Of a DNA stretch of 64,000 nt, positions 19,135 to 28,169 are shown one piece after another. The stretch's first letter is position 1, and every line of letters starts with the position of its first letter. Below the pieces are notes generated by a model, which was not told the DNA's origin, ran no database searches, and saw only the letters and a program-made list of their open reading frames with translations. The position numbers were made by a program, and so were the translations under genes. This stretch comes from JAHEEL01 sp963700375 (GTDB taxonomy: Bacteria > Actinomycetota > Acidimicrobiia > Spongiisociales > UBA5794). The stretch is from assembly GCA_963700375.1 (NCBI GenBank), contig CAVOXF010000002.1, positions 124,001-188,000 on the forward strand. Reading direction: 5' to 3'.

Positions 19135-19975
19135 CGACGGGATGCCGTTCGTACGGGTGCCGGCCATCCGGTTCGTAGCCCCTGTCGGGGAGCCACACAC
19201 CGGCGAAGGTGTACAACACTTCGGGGTAGTGACGCTCATCGAGTTCGAAGTGTCCGACGGCGAACCGCCCGGCGGGGACGGACATCTGGCCGACATCGCC
19301 GGAGGTCTCGGTTCCCGGCGGGAGCGTGATGCACGCGTGGACGCGGAGCCTGCCGTCCTCGGTGATGCTCGGGCTGTCGTGGTGGACGGAGAGGACGAGC
19401 GTGTCTGGCCCGACCAGATCCCGGGGCTGCGCCCACGTCGTCAGCCGGGCGAAGAGATCGGCGAAGACGCCGGCCATTTCGTGATGGCGGCCCGTGTGGC
19501 GAACACACGCGACGAGCAGATCAGGGATCTGCTCCACCGTCACGGTCGCGGTTGTCAGGGTGCCTGCACGGACGCGCCGCGTCGGGACCCCGTCGAGACC
19601 GATCGATTGCGCGTCGATGATCCCGTGGTCCGCCTTCACCAGACCCATGCTGCCGATGACGTCCCTGATGGTCGTTCCCGGCTCCGCTCGTACCGCAGGA
19701 AGCCGCTGGCTCGCCACTCCGTGGCGCTCATACCGGACGCTTCCTCGAACGGGCGTGCAAAGGAGGCGGGGTTGGTGAGGCCACATTGGACGGTGATGCC
19801 TGTGATCAGCCGCTCAGAATGCTGGATCAGGAGCGTTGCCGCCCGCTCAATGCGGAGCCGGCCGACGAACTGGTTCAGTGTTTCGCCAACGAGCATGCCG
19901 AACACCCGGTGGAAGTGATTCGGGAGAGAAGGGAGCAACCTCGGCGAGGGTGGTGAGTGAGAGGTCGCCCGTCAT
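19100..19975 (-). pseudogene. Broken AraC-type regulator with GyrI-like effector domain
   Basis: The DNA-binding part is legible as two helix-turn-helices (LTTLAEVA, then NHFHRVFGMLVGETL and NPASFARPFEEASGMSATEW). The effector-binding domain reads VPTRRVRAG, CVRHTGRHHEMAGVFADL and YTFAGVWLPDRGYEP. The frame slips near 19930 and near 19680, and the C-terminal end is cut off by the junction with the MFS relic. Such regulators bind small hydrophobic molecules and often control a neighbouring MFS pump. Here both members of such a pair appear lost together. Confidence 0.7.
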
Positions 19976-20010
19976 GGCGCCTCTCGCGAGCGAGCGTAGC
20001 CCGCAATCGC

Positions 20011-21261
20011 CTACCCACGGTTGTCGTCGTCGGCGGTTCGCTCGAGCCAGGCCTGGTAGTGCTCGTGGAGCCGACGAGCCATGGCTTCGGCGAACATCGG
20101 ATCGTTGATGTCGGTATCCATCTCGACCAACTCCACCTTCGGATCGAGGTGGGTACGAATGCTCTCGACAAGGGCCGCATCGGCGACCGGATCGTGGAAG
20201 ACCGCCCCCGAGATAGCGTACGACGAACCACCCCGGAGCGGGACGAAGAGCGAGACCGGACCCGTCGCCCGATTGAGCTTCTCGGCGAGCATTCGACCCA
20301 ACTCGATGCTCTCCTCTGCGTTGGTGCGCACGAGCGTGATGCTCGGATTGTGGTCGTAGCAGTTGCGGTCCCGGTACTCGACCGGCACGGCGCTCGGGGG
20401 AGTGAACGTGATCTGGTCGGTTGCGCCGATAGAGACCACCTGTGGAAGACCGAGATCTCCCGCCGCTTCGAGGCGATCCGGGCCGGCGGTAAGGGTCCCC
20501 CCGGCCACTTCGTCGGTGAGCTCAGTCGTCGTCACGTCGAGTGCTGCGGTGATGTAGCCGCTCTTCATGAGGGCCTCCATCGAGCGGCCGCCCGTTCCGG
20601 TTGCGTGGAAGACCAGGACTTCGTATCCCAACTCTTGCAGCACGGCACGGGCCGTGTTGACGCAGGGGGTGGTCGTTCCATACATCGTGGCCCCGATCAG
20701 GGGACGGCCGTCGACGGGCGAGTCGCGGACCTCGTAGGCTCTTGCCATACCGGCCAACCCGGCAGCAGCATTGCCGAGGATGCTGGACGACACGGCGTTG
20801 ATCCCGGCGATGTCGACCACCGAGTACATCATGGCGATGTCAGACGTGCCGACGAAAGCGCTCACGTCCCCCGCGCCCATGGTTGACACAAGAAGCTTCG
20901 GGAAACCGATCGGGAGTTTCCTCATGGCCTGGCTGATGATCGAGGAACTTCCGGAGCCTCCCATGCCGAGGACGCCGTGAATCTTGCCCTCCTCGTTGAG
21001 GCGCAGAACAACGGCGGTCGCCCCTTCGGCCATGGCCGTGACGGCGGCTCCCCGGTCGCCGGCCGAGACGAGGGCTTCGATGTCGGCCCCGGCCTCGCGA
21101 GCGATCTCCGCTCTGCCGAACTCCACGGGGTAGTCGGGGTCCCCGAGCACGCCGGCGTTGACCATCAGCACCTCACAGCCGGCTTCGAGTACCCGATCCC
21201 TGAGGAAGGCGTACTCGTCACCCTTGGTGTCGAGCGCTCCGAGCAGCACCACGGTGGCCAC
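20011..21261 (-). CDS. Tm-1-like ATP-binding protein (UPF0261 family)
   Basis: A 416-residue, full-length member. Family marks are the start VVLLGALDTKGDEYAFLRD, the glycine-rich GVLGMGGSGSSSIISQAM, STMGAGDVSAFVGTSDI, and FHATGTGGRSMEALMKSG. The plant homologue Tm-1 binds ATP and inhibits a viral RNA polymerase; the bacterial role is undefined, though such genes often sit in catabolic operons. It is the last gene of a minus-strand run after the PPDK-like gene (42-nt gap), so it likely serves the same pathway. Confidence 0.85.
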   Translation of the reverse strand: MATVVLLGALDTKGDEYAFLRDRVLEAGCEVLMVNAGVLGDPDYPVEFGRAEIAREAGADIEALVSAGDRGAAVTAMAEGATAVVLRLNEEGKIHGVLGMGGSGSSSIISQAMRKLPIGFPKLLVSTMGAGDVSAFVGTSDIAMMYSVVDIAGINAVSSSILGNAAAGLAGMARAYEVRDSPVDGRPLIGATMYGTTTPCVNTARAVLQELGYEVLVFHATGTGGRSMEALMKSGYITAALDVTTTELTDEVAGGTLTAGPDRLEAAGDLGLPQVVSIGATDQITFTPPSAVPVEYRDRNCYDHNPSITLVRTNAEESIELGRMLAEKLNRATGPVSLFVPLRGGSSYAISGAVFHDPVADAALVESIRTHLDPKVELVEMDTDINDPMFAEAMARRLHEHYQAWLERTADDDNRG

Positions 21262-21303
21262 GAGTTCAGGCTCCTTCGGGTTGGCGGGTTGCTGTGCTCG
21301 AAC

Positions 21304-23457
21304 CTACGCGCGTCCCGACGCTACTTCGTCCTCGCGTGTGCGACCTGCCAGCAGGATGAGATCCTCATGCAACTCGAACCAGACGTTGTGGTAGCTGTCC
21401 AGGCGCGGCGAGGCGATGTAGTCGTGGTCGCCGCCGGCCACCAGGTTCGCGGCCCGTCTGAGCCTTGCCGAGTACAAGGCGAGTCGGGGAAGTTCGTCGT
21501 GCAGGGCGGCGAGCCAGGCGCCGGCGTCGACTTGGAGCGCCTCGAGGTCCGCGAGGACCGCAGCGTCGTAATCGGCATCGGTGTGGTCGTTCAGCACGGG
21601 CGCCCCGTCGACCTCCATCATCTGCCAGGCCGTGACGATGGCCTTCATGCGTTGATCCAGCGGGATGAAGCCGTCGAGCCCTGCCGCTGCTCGGTCGGCG
21701 CCCCATTCCTCGCGATCTGCTGCCAGGAACTCGGCAGCTACCAACTTCCCGTCGTCGGAGAGGCTGAACATGGAGCCCATCATCGAGACGAGGCCGTGTG
21801 CCGTCATTTGGTCGAGGAGCGCCGATGCGATCTCCTCGGTGGTGTCGAGTGCCGCAGCGGCTGCGTCGGGTGTGGCGAATCCCTTGATGCTGAGCAGGCG
21901 AATCATCGACTCGACGCCGGCAGCGCCAGTACCGGGCGTATCGTCCCCGCCCGCCCCAAGACCGCGTTCGACCGCCTCTGCCTCGCTGCCATCGGCAGCG
22001 ATCTCGATGCCGAGTTCGGCTGCCCATGCCAGGAGCTCGTTTGCCTCCGGCACCACGACCGACTCACCGACGATCTCGCCCAGGAAGATCTCCCCGGTGC
22101 TGCCGTCGATGGTCACGGCATCTCCGATGGCCACAACGTGGTCACCGATCGTGACCGTTGTCTCACCGATTTCGACGGCGCTTGCGCCAACGACGGCCGG
22201 GATGGCCCAGCCCCGGGCGACCACGGCGGCATGGGAGGCGAGACCTCCAGTCGTCGTGAGGACCCCCGCTGCAGCAGCCATGCCGTGGACGTCGTCGGGC
22301 GACGTCTCCTTGCGGACGAGAATGACGGATCGGCCCTCCGCGACGGCTTCGACCGCGGCCTCGGGCGTTGTCACGATGGCTCCCGCCGCAAGGCCGGGGG
22401 AGGCGGCGAGGCCGGTGGCGACGGATTGTGCATCCGTGTCGAGTCGTGCTGCCATGGTGGGTGGAGATACGAGGTGCTCCATGACCCGACAGACGGCCTG
22501 CTCGCGCGAGAGCGGGAAGTCGGGGTCCTCGGCCATGTCAAACGCGATGCGGAGGGCGGCCTCCGGACAGCGCTTGCCGACCCGCGTCTGGAGCATCCAG
22601 AGCTTCCCCGAGTCAATGGTGAACTCGATGTCACAGACATCCGCGTAGTGACGCTCCAAGCGGTCGGCGTGCGCCCGGAGTTCTTCTGCGATGGCCGGTG
22701 CCCGTTCGTCGAGATAGGCGATCGGTTCGGTGGCGTGGGTGCCGGCAACGACGTCTTCGCCCTGGGCGTTGAAGAGTACGTCGCCGTAGAGGACCCGCTC
22801 ACCGGTTGCCGGATTGCGCGTGAAGACCACGCCGGTAGCTGAGTCGGGGCCGTTGTTGCCGAAGACCATCGCCTGAACGGTGACACCGGTGCCCAGGTCG
22901 GCGGAGATCCCTTCGTGGGCGCGGTAGGCGCGTGCCCGGTCACCGTTCCACGAGCGGAACACAGCCTCGACCGCGCTGCGCAACTGGTCGAATGGATCCT
23001 CTGGAACGACGTCGACACCGACGATCTCGCGGTACGTGGAGACGAAGCGGTCGCGGCAGGCCGCGACGAACTCGGGATCGCCGGAGAGCGCCATCAGGCC
23101 CTGTTCCGTTGCGGTATTGATGCCGAGATTGAGGATTGTGTCCATCATTCCCGGCATCGAGATCGGCGCGCCCGACCGGACGCTGACGAGCAGCGGGTTC
23201 AATGGATCCCCGAATCGACGTCCGACGGCCTGCTCGATCCGACCGATGTGGTCGCGAATCTCGGCATCGACCGTGGACGGCCAACCCTCGGTGAGGTACA
23301 GCCGGCAGGCTTCGGTGGAGATCGTGAATCCGGGAGGCACGGGGAGGCCCAACTCGCTCGTCATCACGGCGAGGTTCGCCCCCTTGCCGCCCACCAGGGC
23401 CCTGGTCTCGTCGAACGAGCCCTCGTGCCGGTGGTCGAACGCATAGACGTAGGTCAT
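21304..23457 (-). CDS. Pyruvate-phosphate-dikinase-like protein lacking the TIM-barrel domain
   Basis: 717 residues. Residues 1-330 are the PPDK ATP-binding domain (ALVGGKGANLAVM, LLVSVRSGAPISMPGMMDTI, TGVVFTRNPATGE). Residues 345-460 are the swivelling phosphohistidine domain, with catalytic His409 in TTGGLASHAAVVARG. The PEP/pyruvate TIM barrel of true PPDK (~350 residues) is absent. Instead there is a ~250-residue C-terminal region that I do not recognise. ATP-dependent self-phosphorylation on His409 is plausible; the final acceptor is unknown. It lies between a phosphatase and the Tm-1-like gene. Confidence 0.85.
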   Translation of the reverse strand: MTYVYAFDHRHEGSFDETRALVGGKGANLAVMTSELGLPVPPGFTISTEACRLYLTEGWPSTVDAEIRDHIGRIEQAVGRRFGDPLNPLLVSVRSGAPISMPGMMDTILNLGINTATEQGLMALSGDPEFVAACRDRFVSTYREIVGVDVVPEDPFDQLRSAVEAVFRSWNGDRARAYRAHEGISADLGTGVTVQAMVFGNNGPDSATGVVFTRNPATGERVLYGDVLFNAQGEDVVAGTHATEPIAYLDERAPAIAEELRAHADRLERHYADVCDIEFTIDSGKLWMLQTRVGKRCPEAALRIAFDMAEDPDFPLSREQAVCRVMEHLVSPPTMAARLDTDAQSVATGLAASPGLAAGAIVTTPEAAVEAVAEGRSVILVRKETSPDDVHGMAAAAGVLTTTGGLASHAAVVARGWAIPAVVGASAVEIGETTVTIGDHVVAIGDAVTIDGSTGEIFLGEIVGESVVVPEANELLAWAAELGIEIAADGSEAEAVERGLGAGGDDTPGTGAAGVESMIRLLSIKGFATPDAAAAALDTTEEIASALLDQMTAHGLVSMMGSMFSLSDDGKLVAAEFLAADREEWGADRAAAGLDGFIPLDQRMKAIVTAWQMMEVDGAPVLNDHTDADYDAAVLADLEALQVDAGAWLAALHDELPRLALYSARLRRAANLVAGGDHDYIASPRLDSYHNVWFELHEDLILLAGRTREDEVASGRA

Positions 23458-23520
23458 CTCGTCTGTCTCCTCGATCGATTGTGTTGTTCGTCTTGCACGT
23501 CTCGGTGGCCGATACCTCGG

Positions 23521-24321
23521 TCACTCCAGGAATTCTGAGCGGAGTCGTTCCACGATCTCGTCCGAAAGCCCGAGGTCGTCGCGCGCGAACTCGTCAAAGG
23601 TGCGCCCGTCCTTCGTGATCTCGTCGATCACGACATCGATGTATTCGGGGCGAAGGACGAAGAACTCCTTCTTCGATTCCTCGTCGCCGAAGTCCGGGGC
23701 ACGTCCGAGACTCTTCTCCATGGCTCGATTGAGCGCGTCTGGCTGATCGGCGCCCGAGTCGGCGAAGTGGACATTGGATCGGAGGTAGTCGTCTCGGACG
23801 GTCCGCCATGGGACACCGAGGATGGTGAGCAGCAGGGCGGTGCTCACACCGGTCCTGTCCTTCCCTCCGAGGCAGTGAACGACGGTGGGGAGATTGCCCG
23901 GGTCGGCGAGGAAGGCGAGGAGTTCGCCGAACTCCGCGGCATCGTCGGTGATGTAGGCCCGATTCACTGAAACCAGATCAGGGAGATAGGGGAAGTGGCC
24001 GGTCTTGAGCGCTTCAACAACCATCGGGTCGGCTCCAGCGCTGGGGATCCGGATCTGCACGATGCGGGTGCCGTCCGGTACGCGGTCGGGCCCAAGTGCG
24101 TCGACTTCGACCTGGGTTCGCAGGTCGACAACCGTGCGGATTCCGAGGGCATCCAGGGTTGCCACGCCCTCATCGGAGACGCCGACCAGCATCCCTGAAC
24201 GGAACAGCCTGCCGGAGCGAACGCGGCGCCCGTCTGCCGTTTCGTAGCCGCCAATGTCGCGAAAGTTCGGAGCGCCGTCGACCGTGACGGCCTCGGTGGG
24301 GGAGAAGAAGACGTCAGTCAC
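23521..24321 (-). CDS. Tyrosine-protein-phosphatase family protein (IphP/LipA type)
   Basis: A 266-residue phosphatase. The start NFRDIGGYETADGRRVR and RSGRLFRSG are the usual N-terminal marks of this branch. The catalytic P-loop is VVHCLGGKDRTGV, with the nucleophilic cysteine and arginine of HCxxGxDRTG, and the general-acid region lies upstream. Substrates can be phosphotyrosine, phosphoserine or phosphoinositides. The ATG overlaps the end of the upstream AhpD-like gene by 8 nt. Its place before a dikinase-like gene suggests it may reverse phosphorylation within this pathway, which is inference. Confidence 0.88.
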   Translation of the reverse strand: MTDVFFSPTEAVTVDGAPNFRDIGGYETADGRRVRSGRLFRSGMLVGVSDEGVATLDALGIRTVVDLRTQVEVDALGPDRVPDGTRIVQIRIPSAGADPMVVEALKTGHFPYLPDLVSVNRAYITDDAAEFGELLAFLADPGNLPTVVHCLGGKDRTGVSTALLLTILGVPWRTVRDDYLRSNVHFADSGADQPDALNRAMEKSLGRAPDFGDEESKKEFFVLRPEYIDVVIDEITKDGRTFDEFARDDLGLSDEIVERLRSEFLE

Positions 24322-24931
24322 CGTCAGCCGCCTCGTCGCGGCGATGCTTGCCGACGCTCCAACCCTGCGAGCCGAGCACCTCCTCGGTGACGGTCTGTGA
24401 AGGTTCTTCGAGGGTGGTGGCGAGTGAGTCGTTCCATCGGTTGAGGAAGCCGTAGAGCGCGACGACCGCGAGGATCTCGACGACCTGTCCGTCGTCCCAG
24501 TACTCGCTCATCCGCTCGAAGTCTTCGTCGGTGACGCCGTTCGGCGAGGAGGCGGCCGAGATGGCGAACCGCAACGCCACGCGTTCGGACTCGTCGAAGA
24601 GGTCGCTGGTCTCGAACTCCCACAAGGCCTCGAGGCGGGCACGGTCGGTTCCGGATCGGTCCGCGCCGTAGATCGCGTGCGCCTGGCAGTAGCGGCACCC
24701 GGCCGTCTTGCTGGCGATGTGTCCAACGAGGCTCTTCAACTCAAGCGGCACCTCGCTGGTCGCCGGGTCGAAGACAGAGCGACGGAGGTGGAGGAACCCC
24801 TGCACGATCCCGGGACGCCGGGCCATGATGCGCACGCCGTTCGGGACGAAACCGAAGACCGTCTCATACATCTCTTCGACGCCTTCGAGTTCCTCGATGC
24901 TGTCGAGGGAGATGTTCTCGAGTCGGGACAT
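24314..24931 (-). CDS. Carboxymuconolactone decarboxylase / AhpD-like protein
   Basis: A 205-residue all-helical CMD-family protein. The redox motif is CRYCQAHAIYGADRSG (CxxC plus downstream His), as in AhpD-type peroxidases. Flanking helices LELKSLVGHIASKTAG and SDLFDESERVALRFAISAAS fit the family. The ATG at 24931 was chosen over the upstream frame start because the family begins there. It is the first gene of the run to 20011 and has ATAATCGATTAT 73 bp upstream of its start. A redox or peroxide role linked to catabolism is the usual guess. Confidence 0.88.
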   Translation of the reverse strand: MSRLENISLDSIEELEGVEEMYETVFGFVPNGVRIMARRPGIVQGFLHLRRSVFDPATSEVPLELKSLVGHIASKTAGCRYCQAHAIYGADRSGTDRARLEALWEFETSDLFDESERVALRFAISAASSPNGVTDEDFERMSEYWDDGQVVEILAVVALYGFLNRWNDSLATTLEEPSQTVTEEVLGSQGWSVGKHRRDEAADGD

Positions 24932-25004
24932 GAGGTGGTCCTCCGTGTGTTGTTGTGGACCGGCGAAACGCCGATCCACCCAGGGCCGGGCGGGGCAGGT
25001 CAGT

Positions 25005-25016
25005 ATAATCGATTAT
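25005..25016. promoter_or_regulatory. Palindromic operator ATAATCGATTAT, copy 1
   Basis: A perfect 12-bp palindrome between the AhpD-like gene (start 24931) and the terminator of the ABC gene. The adjoining bases give TAATCGATTATCGAGGAT, which recurs identically at 34473-34490. The GntR regulator at 36640 is the local candidate to bind it. Confidence 0.65.
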
Positions 25017-25080
25017 CGAGGATCATACGCATCCGGTCGATGGTGGGCCCTGCATGCAGGTTGTGGCACACGCCTCGCGA

Positions 25081-25118
25081 AGAATGGCGGCGGCGGGGTG
25101 ATCCGCCGCCGCCATTCT
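25081..25118 (-). terminator. Strong hairpin after the substrate-binding-protein gene
   Basis: AGAATGGCGGCGGCGG (25081-25096) pairs perfectly with CCGCCGCCGCCATTCT (25103-25118) around a 6-nt loop. It lies 33 nt past the stop of the ABC binding-protein gene. It would separate the ABC operon from the AhpD-like operon, which then needs its own promoter at the adjacent palindrome. Confidence 0.8.
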
Positions 25119-25150
25119 CTGTTACTCGATGTCGCTGGTCCTGCTAGCTG

Positions 25151-26611
25151 CTACCACTCACAACCCGGCGACGCCGGATTCGTCCCCGGCGGGTTGGGGG
25201 TCTCGCACTCGGCCTGGATCTGGATCTGGCTCAGGACATCCAACGCGTAGCTGGCATCAATGAGTTCCGGCGTGCCAATGGTGCCGTCATCATTGAACGG
25301 GGTGTAGGACTGCACCACCGCGTTCACGCCACCAAGGCTGTACGTGCCGGGGCCTGTGACACCCTCGTAGTCGATGTCTTCGCCGGCACGAATGAGCGCC
25401 AGGCACTCCGGATAGTTGTAGCACACCGTCCCCGGCGGGTCGCCAACCTCGAACATCGCCGGCGCCCACGCACTCGCCGCATACGAACCCGCAGCCTCGA
25501 CGGCCAGCGCCGTGTGCGTCATCAGGTCGTAGGTGGAGAAGTGGTACTGGTCCGTCGCTGGGCCGTACAAGTCGCCGTATCCAGGAGTGTCGTCCCACAG
25601 CGGCTGGAAGAACTCCCATGCGGGAGTGCTGTCGTTGTAGGCGAACGCGGCGTAGCCGATTCCCTTCTGCGTCGGAATGGTCTCGGCTCCCAGTGTCCCG
25701 ATGAACTCGGGCTGGATCCAGCCCGTCTCGCCGATCCAGTAGAGCGAGAGGCCTGCCTCTGCGGCCTGTTTGATCAGCGTTCCAGACTCCACCGAACCCG
25801 CTTGCACGATCACGGCATCCGGGGCCAGGTCGGCGATCCTCTGGGCTTCGGCCGCGTAGGAGGGCTGCTCGGCGGGAACGTCGATACGCGCTAGCACTTC
25901 GATCCCGAGCGCTTCAAGCGTCTTGGCTGAGGCATCTGCCGCGATTTGGAAGCCCTCGACTTGTGTCGCGAATAGCACGACGGTCGTGGCCCCTTCTTCG
26001 TCGGCAACCAGGGCACCCGTCATCCCCAAGGCCTCATCGAGACCCTGTGCGCGGAAGATCGGCTCTGAACCTACTCCGCCGATGTTTCCGGGGATGGTTC
26101 CGCCGTGCACCGTCGGTCCGAGCGGCTTGTCGTTCTCCGCAAGGTACTCCAGCATGTAGTCGCGGTACTGGCGATAGCCGTGCGCCTGGCTCACGAGGAT
26201 CTCGGCATTGTGCTGCTCGAGACAGATACGAGCTGCCTGAGCCTCACCGGGCGTGCCGATGTCTTCGGAGATGAGCTCCCACGAACGACCAAGCGGTGGA
26301 TCAAGGTTGATGATCTGGCTGATCGGGAATTCGACGTCCGCCGTCAGCGACGGTCCGTACGCGGCAAATTCGCCCGTGAAATAGGCGAGCTCGCACACGA
26401 TGACTGGTTCGCTGGACATGGCTGCCGTCGTCGTTGTCTCGCCCGCTGCTGCGGTCGTCGTTGTCTCGCCCGCTGCTGCGGTCGTCGTTGTCTCGCCCGC
26501 TGCTGCGGTCGTATCGCTCGCCTCGTCGTCACTGCTGCAAGCAGCGGCGACCAACGCAAGCACAAACAACAGGATCAATCCGCTAGCGAACCTCTTCGAA
26601 CGTATTCGCAT
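25151..26611 (-). CDS. ABC transporter substrate-binding lipoprotein (branched-chain type)
   Basis: 486 residues. The signal sequence ends in a lipobox with Cys25 (LALVAAACSS). Next comes a linker of repeated AAAGETTTT units, then a periplasmic type I binding domain (Leu/Ile/Val-receptor family) starting at VIVCELAYFTGEFAAYGPSL, with HGGTIPGNIGG and DAVIVQAGSVESGTLIKQA. It would be anchored outside the membrane and deliver ligand to the LivHM-type permease encoded upstream. The ligand is unknown. It is the last of five ABC genes and ends in a strong terminator. Confidence 0.92.
   Translation of the reverse strand: MRIRSKRFASGLILLFVLALVAAACSSDDEASDTTAAAGETTTTAAAGETTTTAAAGETTTTAAMSSEPVIVCELAYFTGEFAAYGPSLTADVEFPISQIINLDPPLGRSWELISEDIGTPGEAQAARICLEQHNAEILVSQAHGYRQYRDYMLEYLAENDKPLGPTVHGGTIPGNIGGVGSEPIFRAQGLDEALGMTGALVADEEGATTVVLFATQVEGFQIAADASAKTLEALGIEVLARIDVPAEQPSYAAEAQRIADLAPDAVIVQAGSVESGTLIKQAAEAGLSLYWIGETGWIQPEFIGTLGAETIPTQKGIGYAAFAYNDSTPAWEFFQPLWDDTPGYGDLYGPATDQYHFSTYDLMTHTALAVEAAGSYAASAWAPAMFEVGDPPGTVCYNYPECLALIRAGEDIDYEGVTGPGTYSLGGVNAVVQSYTPFNDDGTIGTPELIDASYALDVLSQIQIQAECETPNPPGTNPASPGCEW
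26427..26507. repeat. Three perfect 27-bp tandem repeats inside the lipoprotein gene
   Basis: Three exact copies of a 27-bp unit encode a nine-residue AAAGETTTT linker repeat on the minus strand. Identity at nucleotide level suggests recent slippage or unequal exchange. Copy number may vary between strains without breaking the frame. Confidence 0.9.
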
Positions 26612-26656
26612 CTGTCCCGTCCTTTCTCTTCCTCCATACGAATCGCCGTACGGCGA

Positions 26657-27349
26657 TCAGATTCGGTACCCCTCTTTGAGCTTCTCGGTTGTCCAATCGG
26701 CGGCGTCGAGCACCTCGGACGCCTCACCGAGATTCAACACCATGACGCGATCGGAAATCTCGAGCGCCTTCGTCGCGTTCTGTTCCGCCAGGATGATGCT
26801 GACGCCTCTGGTTTCATGAATTTCTTTGATCTTGTCGAAGAACGTGTCGACGTAGAGCGGCGAGAGTCCGGCGGTCGGTTCGTCCAACAAGAGCATCCTG
26901 GGATCCTGCATCAGCGCCCTTCCACAGGCGACCATGCGCGATTCGCCGCCGCTCAGCGTGCCTGCAAGCTGAGCTTGCCGCTTCCCGATGTCGGGGAACA
27001 ACTCGACGATCTCGTCGATCCGCTCCTGTCGTGTCCTGTCGCCGATCATCGCTCCGATTTGCAGATTCTCCAGCACCGTGAGGTCGGCGAACACACCCTT
27101 CTCCTGCGGTACGTAACCAAGCCCGAGGGCGGCCGTGTCCCAGGGGTGGGATTTCGAGATATTCGTCTCGTCGAACCGCATCTCGCCGGCCATCAGCGGA
27201 ATGAGCCGAGCCAGGGTGGCAAGGAGAGTCGTCTTGCCTGCCCCGTTCGCGCCCAGTACGGCGAAGATCTCGTGTTCGACGTGGAGGTCGAGGTCCTTGA
27301 TCACCGTCACACCGGCGTAGCCGCTGCTGATGTGTTTGGCCTCAAACAT
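26657..27349 (-). CDS. livF: ABC transporter ATP-binding protein, LivF type
   Basis: A 230-residue ATPase. Walker A is GANGAGKTTLL, the signature is LSGGESRMVACGRAL, and Walker B is MLLLDEPTAGLSP. Its start overlaps the end of the LivG-type gene by 8 nt, and the substrate-binding gene follows 45 nt downstream. With the LivG protein it powers the LivH-LivM-type permease. The symbol reflects family position, not proof of leucine transport. Confidence 0.93.
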   Translation of the reverse strand: MFEAKHISSGYAGVTVIKDLDLHVEHEIFAVLGANGAGKTTLLATLARLIPLMAGEMRFDETNISKSHPWDTAALGLGYVPQEKGVFADLTVLENLQIGAMIGDRTRQERIDEIVELFPDIGKRQAQLAGTLSGGESRMVACGRALMQDPRMLLLDEPTAGLSPLYVDTFFDKIKEIHETRGVSIILAEQNATKALEISDRVMVLNLGEASEVLDAADWTTEKLKEGYRI

Positions 27350-28169
27350 GGCCGCTGCCCAGGTACTGCTCGATCACGGTTTCGTGGTCCCTAATGTATG
27401 CGGGTTCGCCCTGCAGCACAACGCTTCCCTCTGCCATGAAATGGACGTACTCACACATGCTCCAGATCACGTGCAGATCGTGCTCGACGATCACGACAGC
27501 CATGTTCTCCTCCGCGGCCTTCTGCTTGATGAGCTCCATGAGGTGATCGCGGATATCGTCGGGGAGGCCAGCGGTCGGCTCGTCGAGGAGCAGGACACGT
27601 GGCTTCAGGAGCAAACAGCGGATGATGTCGAGGAGCTTCTTCTCGCCTGCCGAACCCGCGAAGCCATACGGATCCTCGAAGTCGAACTGACCCAGGTACC
27701 ACTGGATCTCGTCGACGTATTCGTCGTAGAGGCTCTGTTCGTCGTAGATCTGGTAGGCCCGCTCGTTCGAATGCTTCGCAACCGAGAGGAGCATCGAGTC
27801 CAGGATCGTCAGTTGTTCGAAGTCGGTGATCACCTGGTTCGTCTTCACCACCCCGTGCCGGGCCATTTGGCTGGTCGGCAGGTTCGAGAGAACCACCGGT
27901 CCGGCTCTGTCGTCGGCCGAGAGCGTGACGGTGCCCTTGTCGAGAGAGATGGCGTGCGTGATCATTCGCATGAGTGTTGTCTTGCCGGCGCCGTTTGGGC
28001 CGATTAGCCCTTCGATGGGGTGCTCCCCCAGCGTCAGGTCGTCCACATCGACCACGACGCGCCCGCTGAAGCTCTTCGCGGCGCCCTGAACACGGACGGT
28101 TGGGCGTGAACTCGGTCGATCGTTCACCGGCTCTTTGGCGGACGCGGTGTTTCCCAGGCTATCCACCAT
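27342..28169 (-). CDS. livG: ABC transporter ATP-binding protein, LivG type
   Basis: 275 residues. Walker A GPNGAGKTTLM is at about 57-67 and Walker B is VLLLDEPTAGLPD. The ABC signature reads GSAGEKKLLDIIR instead of LSGGQ, a drift seen in some LivG proteins (SYGxxR types) but stronger here. An unusual ~20-residue N-terminal extension precedes the domain. The start overlaps the LivM-type stop by 11 nt. The liganded transporter likely imports the pathway substrate. Confidence 0.9.
   Translation of the reverse strand: MVDSLGNTASAKEPVNDRPSSRPTVRVQGAAKSFSGRVVVDVDDLTLGEHPIEGLIGPNGAGKTTLMRMITHAISLDKGTVTLSADDRAGPVVLSNLPTSQMARHGVVKTNQVITDFEQLTILDSMLLSVAKHSNERAYQIYDEQSLYDEYVDEIQWYLGQFDFEDPYGFAGSAGEKKLLDIIRCLLLKPRVLLLDEPTAGLPDDIRDHLMELIKQKAAEENMAVVIVEHDLHVIWSMCEYVHFMAEGSVVLQGEPAYIRDHETVIEQYLGSGHV

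Noticed and set aside
20977..22842. 621-residue plus-strand frame opposite the PPDK-like and Tm-1-like genes
   Set aside because: An antisense shadow. The minus-strand protein has intact PPDK motifs and this frame has none.
26427..26507. CRISPR-like repeats
   Set aside because: The three repeats are directly adjacent without spacers and encode a protein linker.
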